NCBI RefSeq assembly: GCF_900115365.1
Contig: NZ_FOWD01000006.1
Coordinates: 62,001 to 126,000 of the forward strand
DNA length: 64,000 bases
Source: Anaerocolumna aminovalerica
GTDB taxonomy: Bacteria; Bacillota; Clostridia; Lachnospirales; Lachnospiraceae
Direction: 5' to 3'
The position numbers and the translations under genes are program-made. Each line of letters opens with the position of its first letter. Within the stretch, counting starts at the first letter, position 1. The notes under the pieces were generated by a model, which saw only the letters and a program-made list of their open reading frames with translations, searched no databases and was not told the DNA's origin. Below are positions 7,738 through 17,635 of the stretch, piece after piece.

Positions 7738-7825
7738 AGTTTCCTCTTTCCTGTATACTTCAAGGTGATATACATTATAGATTGTTTGTTTACATTTGTA
7801 TTTTAATGTTCAAATCTTCTATATT

Positions 7826-10800
7826 TTAATGCATTTTTCTAGCTTTTTCAATACTCTTTTCTACCACTTGAATATTGCTGTCTCCATATCTTTCTTTCAA
7901 TTTCTTAATCAAGTCACTTTCCACATTAATATTCTTGCTTTGAGGAAGTTGTTTTATTGCTTTTTCACATTCTAAGTAGATGGTAACGGAATCATCACCA
8001 TCAGATTGGCTCAATAATTCATATAAAGTTTGTTCATCTTTTACAAAATTATCTTTATTCGGGTATTTAATCCATACTTCTTTGGGAATGGCTTCAAAAG
8101 GTATTACATCACTGCATATTAATTTGGCTGGCTTCTCTTCTTCTGCCGTTACTTTCCCCCGTACAAAGACTTTTCTGTCTTCTTGCAATAATATTTTATA
8201 TTTTTCATAGTCTCTTGGGAAGACGATAATTTCAACGGTACCTACTAAATCTTCTAATGTAATAAAAGCCATCATAGAATTATTTCTTGTGGTTTTTACC
8301 GTCTTGGAAACCACCATTCCTCCAATAGTTGCAAAAGCACCGTCCTTTGCTTTTGCTTCTCCGATTTCTTCATCAAGAGCAAAGTCCAAAGTAGAATTGG
8401 TGATATTCTTTTTTAATAAACCTTCATATTGGTCAAGAGGATGTCCGCTTACATAGATACCCATAACTTCTTTTTCAAATGCCAGAAGCTGTTCTGTAGA
8501 ATACTCTCCTACATCTGGCATATTATTTTCATAGTCTGCTTTTTCTTCCTCTCCCACCAAATCAAAGAATGACAGTTGACCGCTTAAATTCTTCTTCTTA
8601 TCCTGAGATACTTCATCTAATACCTGAATATAAATCATCATTAATTGCTTTCTGGTTCCTGGCAGGCTGTCAAAGGCCCCCGATTTAATAAAACTTTCTA
8701 CGGTCCTTTTATTTACTTCCTTTCCGGATAATCTGACCGCGAAATCCTTTAGGCTGGTAAATTTGCCTTTACATCCACGTTCTTCCACAATTGCCTCAAT
8801 CACTGGTTTTCCCAATCCTTTAATGGCAGAAAGTCCGTAGCGAATAGATCCCTTTGATACAGAGAATGTGCTATATCCTTCATTAATATCCGGAGGTAGT
8901 ATCTCAATTCCCATCTGCCTGCAGGCATAAATATATTCTGCAACTTTTCCCGGATTATCAATTACCGAAGTCATAAGTGCTGCCATAAATTCTACCGGAT
9001 AGTAATACTTTAAAAATGCTGTTTGGTAAGAAATTATCGCGTAAGCAGCAGCATGGGACTTGTTAAAAGCATACTTTGCAAAGTCTGTCATTTCATCAAA
9101 AATATGGTCGGCTACTTCTGCGGATATACCATTATTCACACAGCCCGGTATATTTTCCTCCTCATTGCCATAGACAAAGTTTTTACGTTCTTTTTCCATA
9201 ACAGAGGCTTTCTTTTTAGACATAGCACGGCGTACCAAATCGCTTCGTCCATAGCTGTAACCTGCAAGGTCACGAACAATTTGCATAACCTGCTCCTGAT
9301 ATACAATACAGCCATATGTAGGAGATAAAATAGGCTCTAACTGGGGGCATTCATATATAATAGATTCCGATTCATTCTTTCCCTTAATGTATTTTGGTAT
9401 AAAGTCCATTGGTCCCGGACGATACAAAGAAATACCTGCAATAATATCCTCCAGACTTTTCGGTTTAAGCTCCTTCATAAAGCTTTTCATGCCAGCACTT
9501 TCTAGCTGGAATATACCATCTGTTTTACCGGAAGAAATTAAATTAAATATATTTTTATCATCATAATCTATCCGATCCATATGTATTTTATTCGTATTGT
9601 CCCTGTCTGCTTTTTCATTTACCAATCTGACTGCGTTCTGAATAACGGTTAAAGTTCGAAGGCCTAAAAAATCCATCTTTAATAAGCCTAATTCCTCTAA
9701 AGTAGTCATAGTAAACTGTGTTGTTAAAGAATCATCAGAAGCACGTGACAATGGAACATATTCTACTACCGGTGCTTTACTGATAACCACACCCGCTGCA
9801 TGCATAGAAGTATGTCTGGGCAATCCCTCTAAACGTAATGACATGTCAATTAAATATTTAATTTCTTCGTCGCTGTTGTATAGGTTCTTTAATTCCGGAT
9901 TGGAGTTCAGGGCTTTTCCAATATTAATACCTACTTCTGTTGGTATCATTTTGGCAACCGTATCTACCTGGGCATAAGGAAGATCCAAAGCTCTTCCCAC
10001 ATCACGAATAACCGCTCTGGCTGCCATGGTTCCAAAAGTAACAATTTGAACCACCCGGTCTTTTCCGTATTTTTGTACTACATAATCAATAACTTCCTGC
10101 CTTCTTTCAAAACAGAAATCAATATCAATATCCGGCATGGTTAATCGTTCCGGATTTAAGAAGCGCTCAAACAACAGATTGTATCTTATGGGATCAATAT
10201 CCGTAATCTCTAGACAATAGGATACAATACTTCCCGCCGCACTACCTCGTCCAGGTCCTACCATAATTTGATTATCTTTGGCATATTTGATAAAATCCCA
10301 TACAATTAAGAAGTAATCTACAAATCCCATACCTCTTATCGTTTCAATTTCATATTCTAATCTTTCTTTTAATTCTGTAGAAGGATTCCCATATCTTCTG
10401 ATTAAACCTTCTTCACAAAGTTTTTTCAGATATTCCAAAGCCGTAAAGCCAACGGGAACATCATATTTAGGAAGTTTATATTCACCAAATTCAATTTCCA
10501 CATGACAGCGTTCTGCAATCATCTGAGTATTTTCCAGCGCTTCTTTGGCATAAGGAAATAAGGCTTCCATTTCTTCCGGTGATTTCAGGAAATATTGGCC
10601 GCCTTCATATCGCATTCTATTTTCATCGGAGACTTTTTTCTGGGTTTGAATACAAAGTAAGATATCATGTGCCTGAGCATCACTTTCCAACGTGTAGTGA
10701 ACGTCGTTAGTAACCACTAATGGAATATCTGTTTCACTATGCATTCGCAGTAATCCTTGGTTTACTTGACTTTGTTCCGGTAAACCGTGATCCTGTAGCT

Positions 10801-11320
10801 CTAAAAAGAAATTATTTTCTCCAAATATATCTTTCAGCCGCAATGCTGCTTTTTTACCTTCCTCATAGAAGCCTCTGCGCAGGTTACTTGCAACTTCTCC
10901 TCCTAAACAGGCACTTAACGCAATGATACCCTCACTGTATCTGGACAGTATTTCATAATCCACTCTGGGTTTATAGTAAAAGCCTTCTATGAAACCGGTG
11001 GAAACAATTTTCATTAAATTGGAATAACCGGTATTATTCTCTGCTAATAAAACCAGATGATTATACCGGTCCTCCGAAGATGAATTCTCTCTATCATACC
11101 GTGAATTGGGCGCTACATAAACTTCGCACCCAATAATAGGTCTTATTCCCTCAGCAAGGCAGGCACGATAAAAATCAATGACGCCATACATTACACCATG
11201 ATCAGTAATGGCAATACTGTCCATGCCCAGTTCTTTTGCTCTGGCTACCATTTCTTTGATTTTACCTGATCCATCCAGAAGACTGTATTCTGTATGTAGA
11301 TGTAAATGTGCAAATTTCAT
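7826..11320 (-). CDS. dnaE: DNA polymerase III alpha subunit DnaE
   Basis: The product is about 1164 residues, normal for DnaE. The PHP domain opens it (HLHTEYSLLDG, ITDHGVMYG). The polymerase palm holds GRGSAAGS and the catalytic acidic cluster PDIDIDF. The fingers and beta-binding region follow, then a helix-hairpin-helix and an OB fold (residues about 960-1060). I place the start at 11320 because GGAGG lies 6 nt before that ATG; an upstream in-frame ATG at 11356 has no such site and would add residues foreign to the family. A Firmicute like this one normally also has PolC elsewhere. An AGGTTGAAAG/CTTTCAACCT hairpin (11398-11420) lies upstream. Confidence 0.95.
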   Translation of the reverse strand: MKFAHLHLHTEYSLLDGSGKIKEMVARAKELGMDSIAITDHGVMYGVIDFYRACLAEGIRPIIGCEVYVAPNSRYDRENSSSEDRYNHLVLLAENNTGYSNLMKIVSTGFIEGFYYKPRVDYEILSRYSEGIIALSACLGGEVASNLRRGFYEEGKKAALRLKDIFGENNFFLELQDHGLPEQSQVNQGLLRMHSETDIPLVVTNDVHYTLESDAQAHDILLCIQTQKKVSDENRMRYEGGQYFLKSPEEMEALFPYAKEALENTQMIAERCHVEIEFGEYKLPKYDVPVGFTALEYLKKLCEEGLIRRYGNPSTELKERLEYEIETIRGMGFVDYFLIVWDFIKYAKDNQIMVGPGRGSAAGSIVSYCLEITDIDPIRYNLLFERFLNPERLTMPDIDIDFCFERRQEVIDYVVQKYGKDRVVQIVTFGTMAARAVIRDVGRALDLPYAQVDTVAKMIPTEVGINIGKALNSNPELKNLYNSDEEIKYLIDMSLRLEGLPRHTSMHAAGVVISKAPVVEYVPLSRASDDSLTTQFTMTTLEELGLLKMDFLGLRTLTVIQNAVRLVNEKADRDNTNKIHMDRIDYDDKNIFNLISSGKTDGIFQLESAGMKSFMKELKPKSLEDIIAGISLYRPGPMDFIPKYIKGKNESESIIYECPQLEPILSPTYGCIVYQEQVMQIVRDLAGYSYGRSDLVRRAMSKKKASVMEKERKNFVYGNEEENIPGCVNNGISAEVADHIFDEMTDFAKYAFNKSHAAAYAIISYQTAFLKYYYPVEFMAALMTSVIDNPGKVAEYIYACRQMGIEILPPDINEGYSTFSVSKGSIRYGLSAIKGLGKPVIEAIVEERGCKGKFTSLKDFAVRLSGKEVNKRTVESFIKSGAFDSLPGTRKQLMMIYIQVLDEVSQDKKKNLSGQLSFFDLVGEEEKADYENNMPDVGEYSTEQLLAFEKEVMGIYVSGHPLDQYEGLLKKNITNSTLDFALDEEIGEAKAKDGAFATIGGMVVSKTVKTTRNNSMMAFITLEDLVGTVEIIVFPRDYEKYKILLQEDRKVFVRGKVTAEEEKPAKLICSDVIPFEAIPKEVWIKYPNKDNFVKDEQTLYELLSQSDGDDSVTIYLECEKAIKQLPQSKNINVESDLIKKLKERYGDSNIQVVEKSIEKARKMH

Positions 11321-11443
11321 TTTTACCTCCATGTTAACATATACTTTTTGGGTCATCTTAAGTTTTTAATTGAAGATTTCATTGACACAAAACTTTAAGG
11401 TTGAAAGTTCCTTTCAACCTGGTTCCTGTACCACTTTATTTCT

Positions 11444-11465
11444 AAAAATGGGGTCAGAAGACCCC
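11444..11465 (-). terminator. Terminator of polysaccharide deacetylase gene
   Basis: On the minus strand GGGGTC-TTCT-GACCCC is followed by ATTTTT. The stem begins at the stop codon itself. A second hairpin (11398-11420) follows and may back it up. Confidence 0.8.
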
Positions 11466-12919
11466 TATTTCAGTGCCGGCCGATCCGGATCAATAACTTT
11501 GCTCAAATCAAATAAGTCAGCTAATCTTTCCGGAAATTGTAACATTGCCTGCCCGTCCAAAGGTCTTCTGGTCATTCTAACATATTCATCTTTTACCTGG
11601 ATCCATGGAGATTTAAAAACACCGCAATAATAGTTAAAGCCTAAACTCTTTAAATAATTATATTTGTCGCTGGTATAACCGCTAACGCTCTCTTCTATAT
11701 CTATTCCATAGGGGAAGATATAGACATCCGTAGGACCAATCAGGGAACCAACTTCCTCCATCCACCTGTCGGTGTCCGTTACCGTAAAGGTATAACTTGC
11801 CTTTCCCATATTTCTATGTCCATAACTATGAGAGGCGAATTCCCATCCCCACTCTTTTAGATTCTTTACAACTTCCTTAACCGTCTCTTTGTCTTCTTCG
11901 TAGGTAGGAGAAGTCTTATCGTTGGTACGATAGCCCAGAGTACCTTCATAACCGGTAAGTGCTAATATACCTCTGGCTCCTTTATAAGAAAAATCCGGAT
12001 GTTCCGCAATAAATGTTTCCAAAACCGGAACCATATCATAATCTCCAACGGAAACAGTTCCGTCATCCATAATCATAGCAGTGGAAGGTCTGCCGTTTTC
12101 GTCAATGACAGCTTTAGAAGCAAAGCCGTCTCCAGTCATATATTCATAATAATTAACATCATCCTGTGACAGTACGAATGGCTTTTTATCAGGCGGAAGC
12201 ATAATATCTCCGGAAACAAATTTTGTTGTACCGTCTTCTGCAGTTACCTGACGGGCTACATCATGGATACTTACCAAAACATAACCAGCTTCATACATCT
12301 GCTTCATCATTTCCTTGAATTCAGAAATGGTAGTCATATAATAATTATAGCCGTTGGAAGCATAATCTCCATCAAAGGCTTTGGAATTATCCGCCACTAA
12401 AGAATGAAAGAATACATGACTTATTTCATTGACGGATTCATATGCACCTAAAGGAACCAGTTTTTCCTTGTCTGCTTCATATTTTGCAATAGCATCCGTA
12501 AGTACCGTATGATTGGTATACCCTTCACCATATGACTTTATAGTTTCTATGGCTTTGTCATAATCATAACCCATTGCCAATAAGTCCGCTTCTTCCACTA
12601 GTTTTGAAATCTTTTCCTGTTGTGCTTTTTTCTCTTCTTCTAAACGCTTTTCTTCTTTTTCTTCCGGGGTTAAACCTTTATCTTTATCCCCTGGAGCATT
12701 TATGCCCCCTTGTGGTTGATTATTATTATTCTTCTTGAAATAACCTCCTTTTGCCAGGGCAAAGGTAAGAATACCGGCTATTGCTATAAAAAGTAATAAA
12801 AGCTCAGCAACAAGTATTGTTTTATATTTTCCTTTTTTACTTGTCTTTTTAACGTTGCTTTCCGCTCTATAATCATAGGAATTTGTTTTGTTCGTATATC
12901 CTTTTGTTTTGTTATCCAC
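11465..12919 (-). CDS. Membrane-anchored polysaccharide deacetylase family protein
   Basis: The product is about 484 residues when started at the GTG at 12919, which sits 7 nt after GGAGG; a longer ATG-initiated reading from 12979 lacks a good site. A basic N-terminus is followed by one transmembrane helix (about 35-57, LLLLFIAIAGILTFALA), a coiled-coil-like Glu/Lys stretch (about 80-110) and an extracellular carbohydrate esterase 4-like domain. Visible NodB-type elements are the paired Asp in LSQDDVNYY, the metal ligands SHSYGHR and YIFPYG near the end. The family removes acetyl groups from peptidoglycan or other surface glycans. It sits between the HPr-like gene and dnaE, is set off by terminators on both sides, and is probably its own unit. 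Confidence 0.8.
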   Translation of the reverse strand: MDNKTKGYTNKTNSYDYRAESNVKKTSKKGKYKTILVAELLLLFIAIAGILTFALAKGGYFKKNNNNQPQGGINAPGDKDKGLTPEEKEEKRLEEEKKAQQEKISKLVEEADLLAMGYDYDKAIETIKSYGEGYTNHTVLTDAIAKYEADKEKLVPLGAYESVNEISHVFFHSLVADNSKAFDGDYASNGYNYYMTTISEFKEMMKQMYEAGYVLVSIHDVARQVTAEDGTTKFVSGDIMLPPDKKPFVLSQDDVNYYEYMTGDGFASKAVIDENGRPSTAMIMDDGTVSVGDYDMVPVLETFIAEHPDFSYKGARGILALTGYEGTLGYRTNDKTSPTYEEDKETVKEVVKNLKEWGWEFASHSYGHRNMGKASYTFTVTDTDRWMEEVGSLIGPTDVYIFPYGIDIEESVSGYTSDKYNYLKSLGFNYYCGVFKSPWIQVKDEYVRMTRRPLDGQAMLQFPERLADLFDLSKVIDPDRPALK

Positions 12920-13198
12920 TCGATTTCCTCCTTCATGCATAAAATCCTGAAGAGAAGATGAAACCTGTCCAAAACACAATTGGTTCAGGTTTAAGGTTCT
13001 TTCAGGTATAATATAATTTATCAGTTCGTTTAATGTTGTCTGTTATGATCTATTATTCGCGATTCTTACTTAACATATGTATACAACATCACGTCTATCT
13101 TTTGTATAATATACCTTTGCTATAAAATATATTAATTGGTGTACACTTCTTTCATTATAGCATGAACCTTTTAATATTTCTTTACAAAATTATTAATT
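12920..13198 (-). other. Leader/promoter region of the deacetylase gene
   Basis: This gap holds an extended -10 sequence TGCTATAAT on the minus strand (13154-13162) and several other AT-rich hexamers, but no convincing -35. A leader of over 200 nt would result. I see no conserved riboswitch fold in it. Confidence 0.3.
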
Positions 13199-13247
13199 TT
13201 AAAAAAAGAGGTTATGCAAAATTTTCTATTTCGCGTCAACCTCTTTA
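13199..13247 (-). terminator. Terminator after the HPr-like gene
   Basis: On the minus strand AAAGAGGTT and AACCTCTTT pair around a loop of about 24 nt and are followed by a seven-T run. It closes the uvrC/hprK-to-HPr-like gene cluster. Confidence 0.8.
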
Positions 13248-13294
13248 GATAGTATATTCTCTTTAAAATATCCTAATTCATAATCATATGGAAT

Positions 13295-13549
13295 CTATTT
13301 TGAACTTAAATATTTCTCGATATTATCAATAGCCGCCTGTTCATCAGAGCCTTCAGCTGAAACAGTAACTTCTTCACCTGCTGCTAAACCTAAGCTCATC
13401 ATTCCCATAATACTCTTTGCATTGACTTTCTTATCATCACATTCTACATAGATAGCACTTTCATATTGGCTTGCAACCTGAACCAATAGAGCGACCGGTC
13501 TTGCCTCTAATCCTGTGGGAATTTTAATTGTTATTTTTTTCGATACCAT
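13295..13549 (-). CDS. Crh-like HPr paralogue with Glu at position 15
   Basis: The 84-residue protein has the HPr fold size. HPr normally has His15 in GLHARPA, which takes phosphate from enzyme I. Here the motif is GLEARPVALL with Glu at residue 15. Ser46, the target of HPr kinase, is kept in its normal setting (NAKSIMGMMSLG). That combination is the logic of Bacillus Crh (Gln15, Ser46), a CcpA co-regulator that cannot carry sugar-transport phosphate. The gene overlaps the end of whiA by 26 nt, the same position crh has in Bacillus, and hprK lies in the same cluster. I infer a regulatory, not transport, role. Start is set by AGGAGG. Confidence 0.8.
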   Translation of the reverse strand: MVSKKITIKIPTGLEARPVALLVQVASQYESAIYVECDDKKVNAKSIMGMMSLGLAAGEEVTVSAEGSDEQAAIDNIEKYLSSK

Positions 13550-14510
13550 AGTTTACTTCCTCCTTCTGTTTCCTAACATTATCTGCTAAAATGCTTAATT
13601 TCCTTAACCTGTGGTTGACACCTGATTTGCCTATAGGCGGATTAAGCAGAGCCCCCAATTCTTTCAGTGATGCTTCTGGATATTCAATGCGTAAAGATGC
13701 AACTTCCTCCAACCCCTCTGATAATTCACTGAAGCCAATCTGTTCCTTAATATATATTATATCATCAATCTGCTTGGTTGCTGCTTGCACCGTTTTATTA
13801 ATATTGGCAGCCTCGCAATTCACTTGCCTATTAATGGAGTTTCTCATTTCTTTTAATATTCGGACATTCTCCAAATTCATAAGAGAAACATGTGCTTCCA
13901 TTACATTTAATAGGTCAACTATTTGTGAACCCTCTTTTACATAGACAACAAAATGTTTCTTACGAATCACAATTTTTGCATCTATATTAAAGGTATTGAT
14001 AATTTCTTGAATTTGTCTTGCTTTTGGTTCATTTGGTGCAACTATCTCAAAATGATAGGTCTTCTTTGGCTCACTCATGGAACCGGAAGCTAAAAATGCA
14101 CCTCTGATAAATGCCCTTTTGCAGCAAGAATTCTGTATGACCAGATTATCTACTACAGATAAGTTTTCCATAATTTCTTTGTTTTCATCCATCAGCTTGG
14201 TAGCTTGTAAGATTTTAATAACTATGTCATGATCTACAATAACCATAGTATAGGTTTTATTCTTTTTCAGATAATTATTTTGTTTTACCGAGATTTCTGT
14301 ATTTATTTTAAAGGTTTTTTTAATTAATGTAAAGTATTTTCTGGCTACCAACAGATTTTCCGTATGGAGTTTCAGAATATATCTATCATATTCAGATATA
14401 ATAATGTTGCCGCATAAACTGATGATTGCTGCCAGTTCAGCTATCTGGCAGTGCCTTGCAGGACTAATCTGTTTTGATAATTCATCCTTTACGTCTCTGG
14501 AAAATGACAT
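13524..14510 (-). CDS. whiA: DNA-binding protein WhiA
   Basis: The 328-residue protein has the WhiA layout. The N-terminal homing-endonuclease-like domain (about 1-210) opens with MSFSRDVKDELS and contains RAFIRGAFLASGSM, followed by the C-terminal helix-turn-helix (about 235-315) with SLKELGALLNPPIGKSGVNH. WhiA controls sporulation in Streptomyces and affects cell division and chromosome segregation in Bacillus. It follows rapZ by 38 nt. In many Firmicutes a yvcK gene lies between rapZ and whiA; here it is absent. Confidence 0.95.
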   Translation of the reverse strand: MSFSRDVKDELSKQISPARHCQIAELAAIISLCGNIIISEYDRYILKLHTENLLVARKYFTLIKKTFKINTEISVKQNNYLKKNKTYTMVIVDHDIVIKILQATKLMDENKEIMENLSVVDNLVIQNSCCKRAFIRGAFLASGSMSEPKKTYHFEIVAPNEPKARQIQEIINTFNIDAKIVIRKKHFVVYVKEGSQIVDLLNVMEAHVSLMNLENVRILKEMRNSINRQVNCEAANINKTVQAATKQIDDIIYIKEQIGFSELSEGLEEVASLRIEYPEASLKELGALLNPPIGKSGVNHRLRKLSILADNVRKQKEEVNYGIEKNNN

Positions 14511-14548
14511 ATTAATTTCCTTGCTCCTTTCAGAATCTAGAGACTTTG

Positions 14549-15418
14549 CTAGCTGTGCAATGTATCCTTCATAATATCTCTATGCTCCACCTTTAATCCA
14601 TATTCAAGATGTTGCAGTCTAAGAGCCAGTTCATTGGCCAAGGTGACGGAACGATGCTTGCCTCCAGTGCATCCAATACTAATAACCAACTGATTTTTTC
14701 CCTCTGCGATATAATTTGGAATTAAAAATGTAATCATATCCTCAAGTTTCTTTACGAATACAGGAGCCATCTCTGATTTCATTACATAATCTTTAACATC
14801 TTTATCATTACCTGTCTTTGCTCTTAGCTTTGGAATATAGTATGGATTGGGTAAGAACCTTACGTCAAATACCAAATCAGAATCCATTGGTATTCCATAC
14901 TTAAATCCGAAAGATAGCACGGTTATGAAAAAGTTATTGTATTTTTCATTTTTTAAATATATTTTATCAATTTGAACTTTTAATTCCCGAATTAGCAGTT
15001 GACTTGTATCTATAATAACATTGGCCTTTTTCTTAAGGAATTCCAGCTTGTTTCTCTCAGTTTCAATGCCCTGCTCTACTCGTCCTGCTCCGGATAAAGG
15101 ATGTGTTCTTCTTGTTTCCTTGTAACGTTTTACTAATACTTCCGTACTAGCATCTAAAAACAGTATCTCGTACGGATATCCATCCATACTCATTAGGTCT
15201 AATACTTCATCCAGTTCTTCCAGGGCTTGTCCGCTGCGAATATCAACACCTAATGCTACTTTGTCGATATTCTGGGTTCCATTGAAGGTTAACTGGACTA
15301 ATTTATAGATGAGTTGTATAGGAAGATTATCAACGCAGAAATATCCTGCATCCTCCAGCATTTTTAGTACTGAACTTTTGCCTGCTCCTGACATTCCTGT
15401 AACTACTACCAGTCTCAT
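14549..15418 (-). CDS. rapZ: RapZ/YvcJ nucleotide-binding protein
   Basis: The product has about 290 residues when started at 15418 (MRLVVVTGMSGAGKS, with GGGAG 7 nt before); an earlier in-frame start at 15475 would overlap murB and add 19 atypical residues. Walker A is GMSGAGKSS, a Walker B-like region is YEILFLDAS, and the C-terminal domain shows the family's IGCTGGKHRSV. RapZ proteins bind nucleotides. In E. coli RapZ guides decay of the GlmZ small RNA; in Bacillus YvcJ affects competence. It lies 46 nt after murB, in a cell-envelope/carbon-control cluster. Confidence 0.93.
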   Translation of the reverse strand: MRLVVVTGMSGAGKSSVLKMLEDAGYFCVDNLPIQLIYKLVQLTFNGTQNIDKVALGVDIRSGQALEELDEVLDLMSMDGYPYEILFLDASTEVLVKRYKETRRTHPLSGAGRVEQGIETERNKLEFLKKKANVIIDTSQLLIRELKVQIDKIYLKNEKYNNFFITVLSFGFKYGIPMDSDLVFDVRFLPNPYYIPKLRAKTGNDKDVKDYVMKSEMAPVFVKKLEDMITFLIPNYIAEGKNQLVISIGCTGGKHRSVTLANELALRLQHLEYGLKVEHRDIMKDTLHS

Positions 15419-15464
15419 ATAATTCTCCCATTCTGCCATCATCCCGCGAATTTGGGCCTTAGAA

Positions 15465-16391
15465 CTAAAACTCACCCAAAAGTCTTACTTCCGGCTCTAA
15501 CATGACTCCAAATTTATCAAATACAATTTGTCTTACTTCTGTAATCAGTGTCATAATATCAGCGGCAGTTGCTCCTCCTTTATTAATAACAAAGCCGCAA
15601 TGCTTTTCCGATATTTGTGCATTACCCACCTGATAACCTCTAAGACCTGCATCCATAATTAATTTACCTGCAAAATATCCTTCCGGCCTTTTAAAAGTAC
15701 TGCCTGCACTGGGATATTCCAAAGGCTGCTTGTCACGTCTTCTTTCGTTAAGGTCATCCATTTTATTTCTGATATCATCCTTATTACCTGGTTCAAATAC
15801 AAAGGAAGCATCCAATACAATATAATTCTTTTCCTGGATAATACTTTTTCTGTATCCTAACTTCAAATCTTCTTTATTTAAATACATCATGCTGCCCGAC
15901 TGATCAACTACCGTTGCTCCCATAATGGAATCTTTTATCTCCCCGCCATAAGCACCGGCATTCATAGTTACAGCTCCGCCTAAAGAACCAGGAATTCCGG
16001 AAGCAAATTCAAAACCTGTTAATTCATGTTCTGCTATTTTATTGGCTAATTTGGAAAGCAATACTCCTGATCCTGCCTGAACAAGATAGCGGGACCCATC
16101 ATACTCTCTGACAACAATATTACTCATACATTGTCCGATTTTTATGATGGTGCCTTTGTATCCTTTATCACTAACCAGTAAGTTGCTTCCATTCCCTATT
16201 ACATAAAAAGGCATGTTCTTTTCACACAAAACTTTAACCAATGCAGCTACCTGATGGTTATTCTCAGGCAGAAGAAGAAATTCTGCCGGGCCGCCTATCT
16301 GAAAAGTGGTGTGCTTTGCAAGAGGTTCTTCTATCAATATTTGCTCATCTCTTAATATATCCTTTAGTGTCTGATAAAAATCCTCATTCAA
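15465..16391 (-). CDS. murB: UDP-N-acetylenolpyruvoylglucosamine reductase
   Basis: The 308-residue flavoenzyme makes UDP-N-acetylmuramic acid for peptidoglycan. FAD-binding motifs are clear: TTFQIGGPAEF, VIGNGSNLLV and GIPGSLGGAVTMNAGAYGGE. The catalytic Ser is in SAGSTFKRP (about residue 233). The C-terminal Glu is in MLEPEVRLLG. Length and motifs fit the type IIb enzymes of Gram-positive bacteria. It sits between the glucokinase gene (150 nt gap) and rapZ. Confidence 0.96.
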   Translation of the reverse strand: MNEDFYQTLKDILRDEQILIEEPLAKHTTFQIGGPAEFLLLPENNHQVAALVKVLCEKNMPFYVIGNGSNLLVSDKGYKGTIIKIGQCMSNIVVREYDGSRYLVQAGSGVLLSKLANKIAEHELTGFEFASGIPGSLGGAVTMNAGAYGGEIKDSIMGATVVDQSGSMMYLNKEDLKLGYRKSIIQEKNYIVLDASFVFEPGNKDDIRNKMDDLNERRRDKQPLEYPSAGSTFKRPEGYFAGKLIMDAGLRGYQVGNAQISEKHCGFVINKGGATAADIMTLITEVRQIVFDKFGVMLEPEVRLLGEF

Positions 16392-16541
16392 CTTTATTTC
16401 CTCTTTCTATATAAACTGCTATTAGCCTATTAACGCTAATATTTACATATTCCCAATATTATATGCCGAAACTTACTGGCAGTATACCATCCAAAACTAC
16501 ACATATCATACAATACTTAATAGATTTTGGCAACTCCAAAG

Positions 16542-17483
16542 TTAATGGCCCAGAATAAGTCTGGCACAGCCAAATATTCCTGCATCATTACCAAGTTCTG
16601 CAAGACGAAACTCTTTATTTTTTAATGCCAGCATTACATATTGATTATAATATTTTTTTATTCCATCGGTTAATATGCTGCCTGCCTTAGACACTCCTCC
16701 GCCTATAACAAATGCCTGAGGGTCTACAACCGCAGCTACATGTGATAATGCAATACCAAGATATCTTCCCAGCTGTTCTACTAATTCTAATGCCAGTTCA
16801 TCATTTTCTTTTGCACAATCAAATATGGATTTTGCAGACAAATAGTCGAAATCACGAAGTTTTGACGGTTCTGCAGATTTACTTAATAATCTCTTTGCTT
16901 CCTTTACAATACCCGTTGCAGATGCGAATTGCTCTAAGCAGCCTGTCTTTCCACAGTTGCATTTCTCCTTTTCTTCGTAATTTACTAAAATATGTCCCAC
17001 TTCACCTGCTGCTCCATTGCTTCCGGTTATAATCTCACCATCTACTATTACGCCGCCTCCTACTCCGGTTCCCAAAGTTACCATAACAATACTATTATAA
17101 CCTTTACCGCCTCCTTGCCACATTTCACCTAAAGCAGCTACATTGGCATCATTACCCACCTTTGCTTCAAAACCGGTAAGTGCTTTTAATTCATTGGCAA
17201 CGTTTATAATGCTCCAGCCTAAATTCACGCATTCGATAACCGTTCCATCCCCGGTAACTGGTCCAGGCACACCTGCGCCAATACCCACAATTTGACTTTT
17301 ATCCAATTTTCGTTCCGATATTTTATGCTCCAAGGATTTGGCTACATCACCTAATATGTAACTTCCTGAGTTCTCTTTTCTGGTTGGTATCTCCCATTTA
17401 TCCACCAATTCCCCTTTATCTGTAAACAACCCTAATTTTACTGTTGTTCCACCTATATCAATTCCAAAACATAGTTTTTCCAT
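16542..17483 (-). CDS. glk: ROK family glucokinase
   Basis: The 313-residue sugar kinase begins with the ATP-binding loop IDIGGTTVKLGLF, has the catalytic Asp in VGNDANVAALGE, and the ROK zinc motif CNCGKTGCLEQFAS near residue 176. The group phosphorylates glucose to glucose 6-phosphate. It lies between hprK and murB, which ties glucose phosphorylation to carbon-control genes. Regulator-type ROK proteins carry an N-terminal helix-turn-helix; this one does not. Confidence 0.93.
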   Translation of the reverse strand: MEKLCFGIDIGGTTVKLGLFTDKGELVDKWEIPTRKENSGSYILGDVAKSLEHKISERKLDKSQIVGIGAGVPGPVTGDGTVIECVNLGWSIINVANELKALTGFEAKVGNDANVAALGEMWQGGGKGYNSIVMVTLGTGVGGGVIVDGEIITGSNGAAGEVGHILVNYEEKEKCNCGKTGCLEQFASATGIVKEAKRLLSKSAEPSKLRDFDYLSAKSIFDCAKENDELALELVEQLGRYLGIALSHVAAVVDPQAFVIGGGVSKAGSILTDGIKKYYNQYVMLALKNKEFRLAELGNDAGIFGCARLILGH

Positions 17484-17635
17484 ATTACTGCTTACGTAAA
17501 TTTATTAATTAAAACTTACGTATCTCCTTTCTTGACATTGCTCTTATTATGATGTATAGCGGAAATTATTTTTGTATATTTCTCCGCCGGATATAAATTC
17601 TTTCCCGGTTTTCACTTCTGTTTTTACAGGATATA

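Noticed and set aside
7175-7768. 197-codon plus-strand frame opposite pfkA
   Set aside because: pfkA is certain by motifs; the antisense frame has no start signals.
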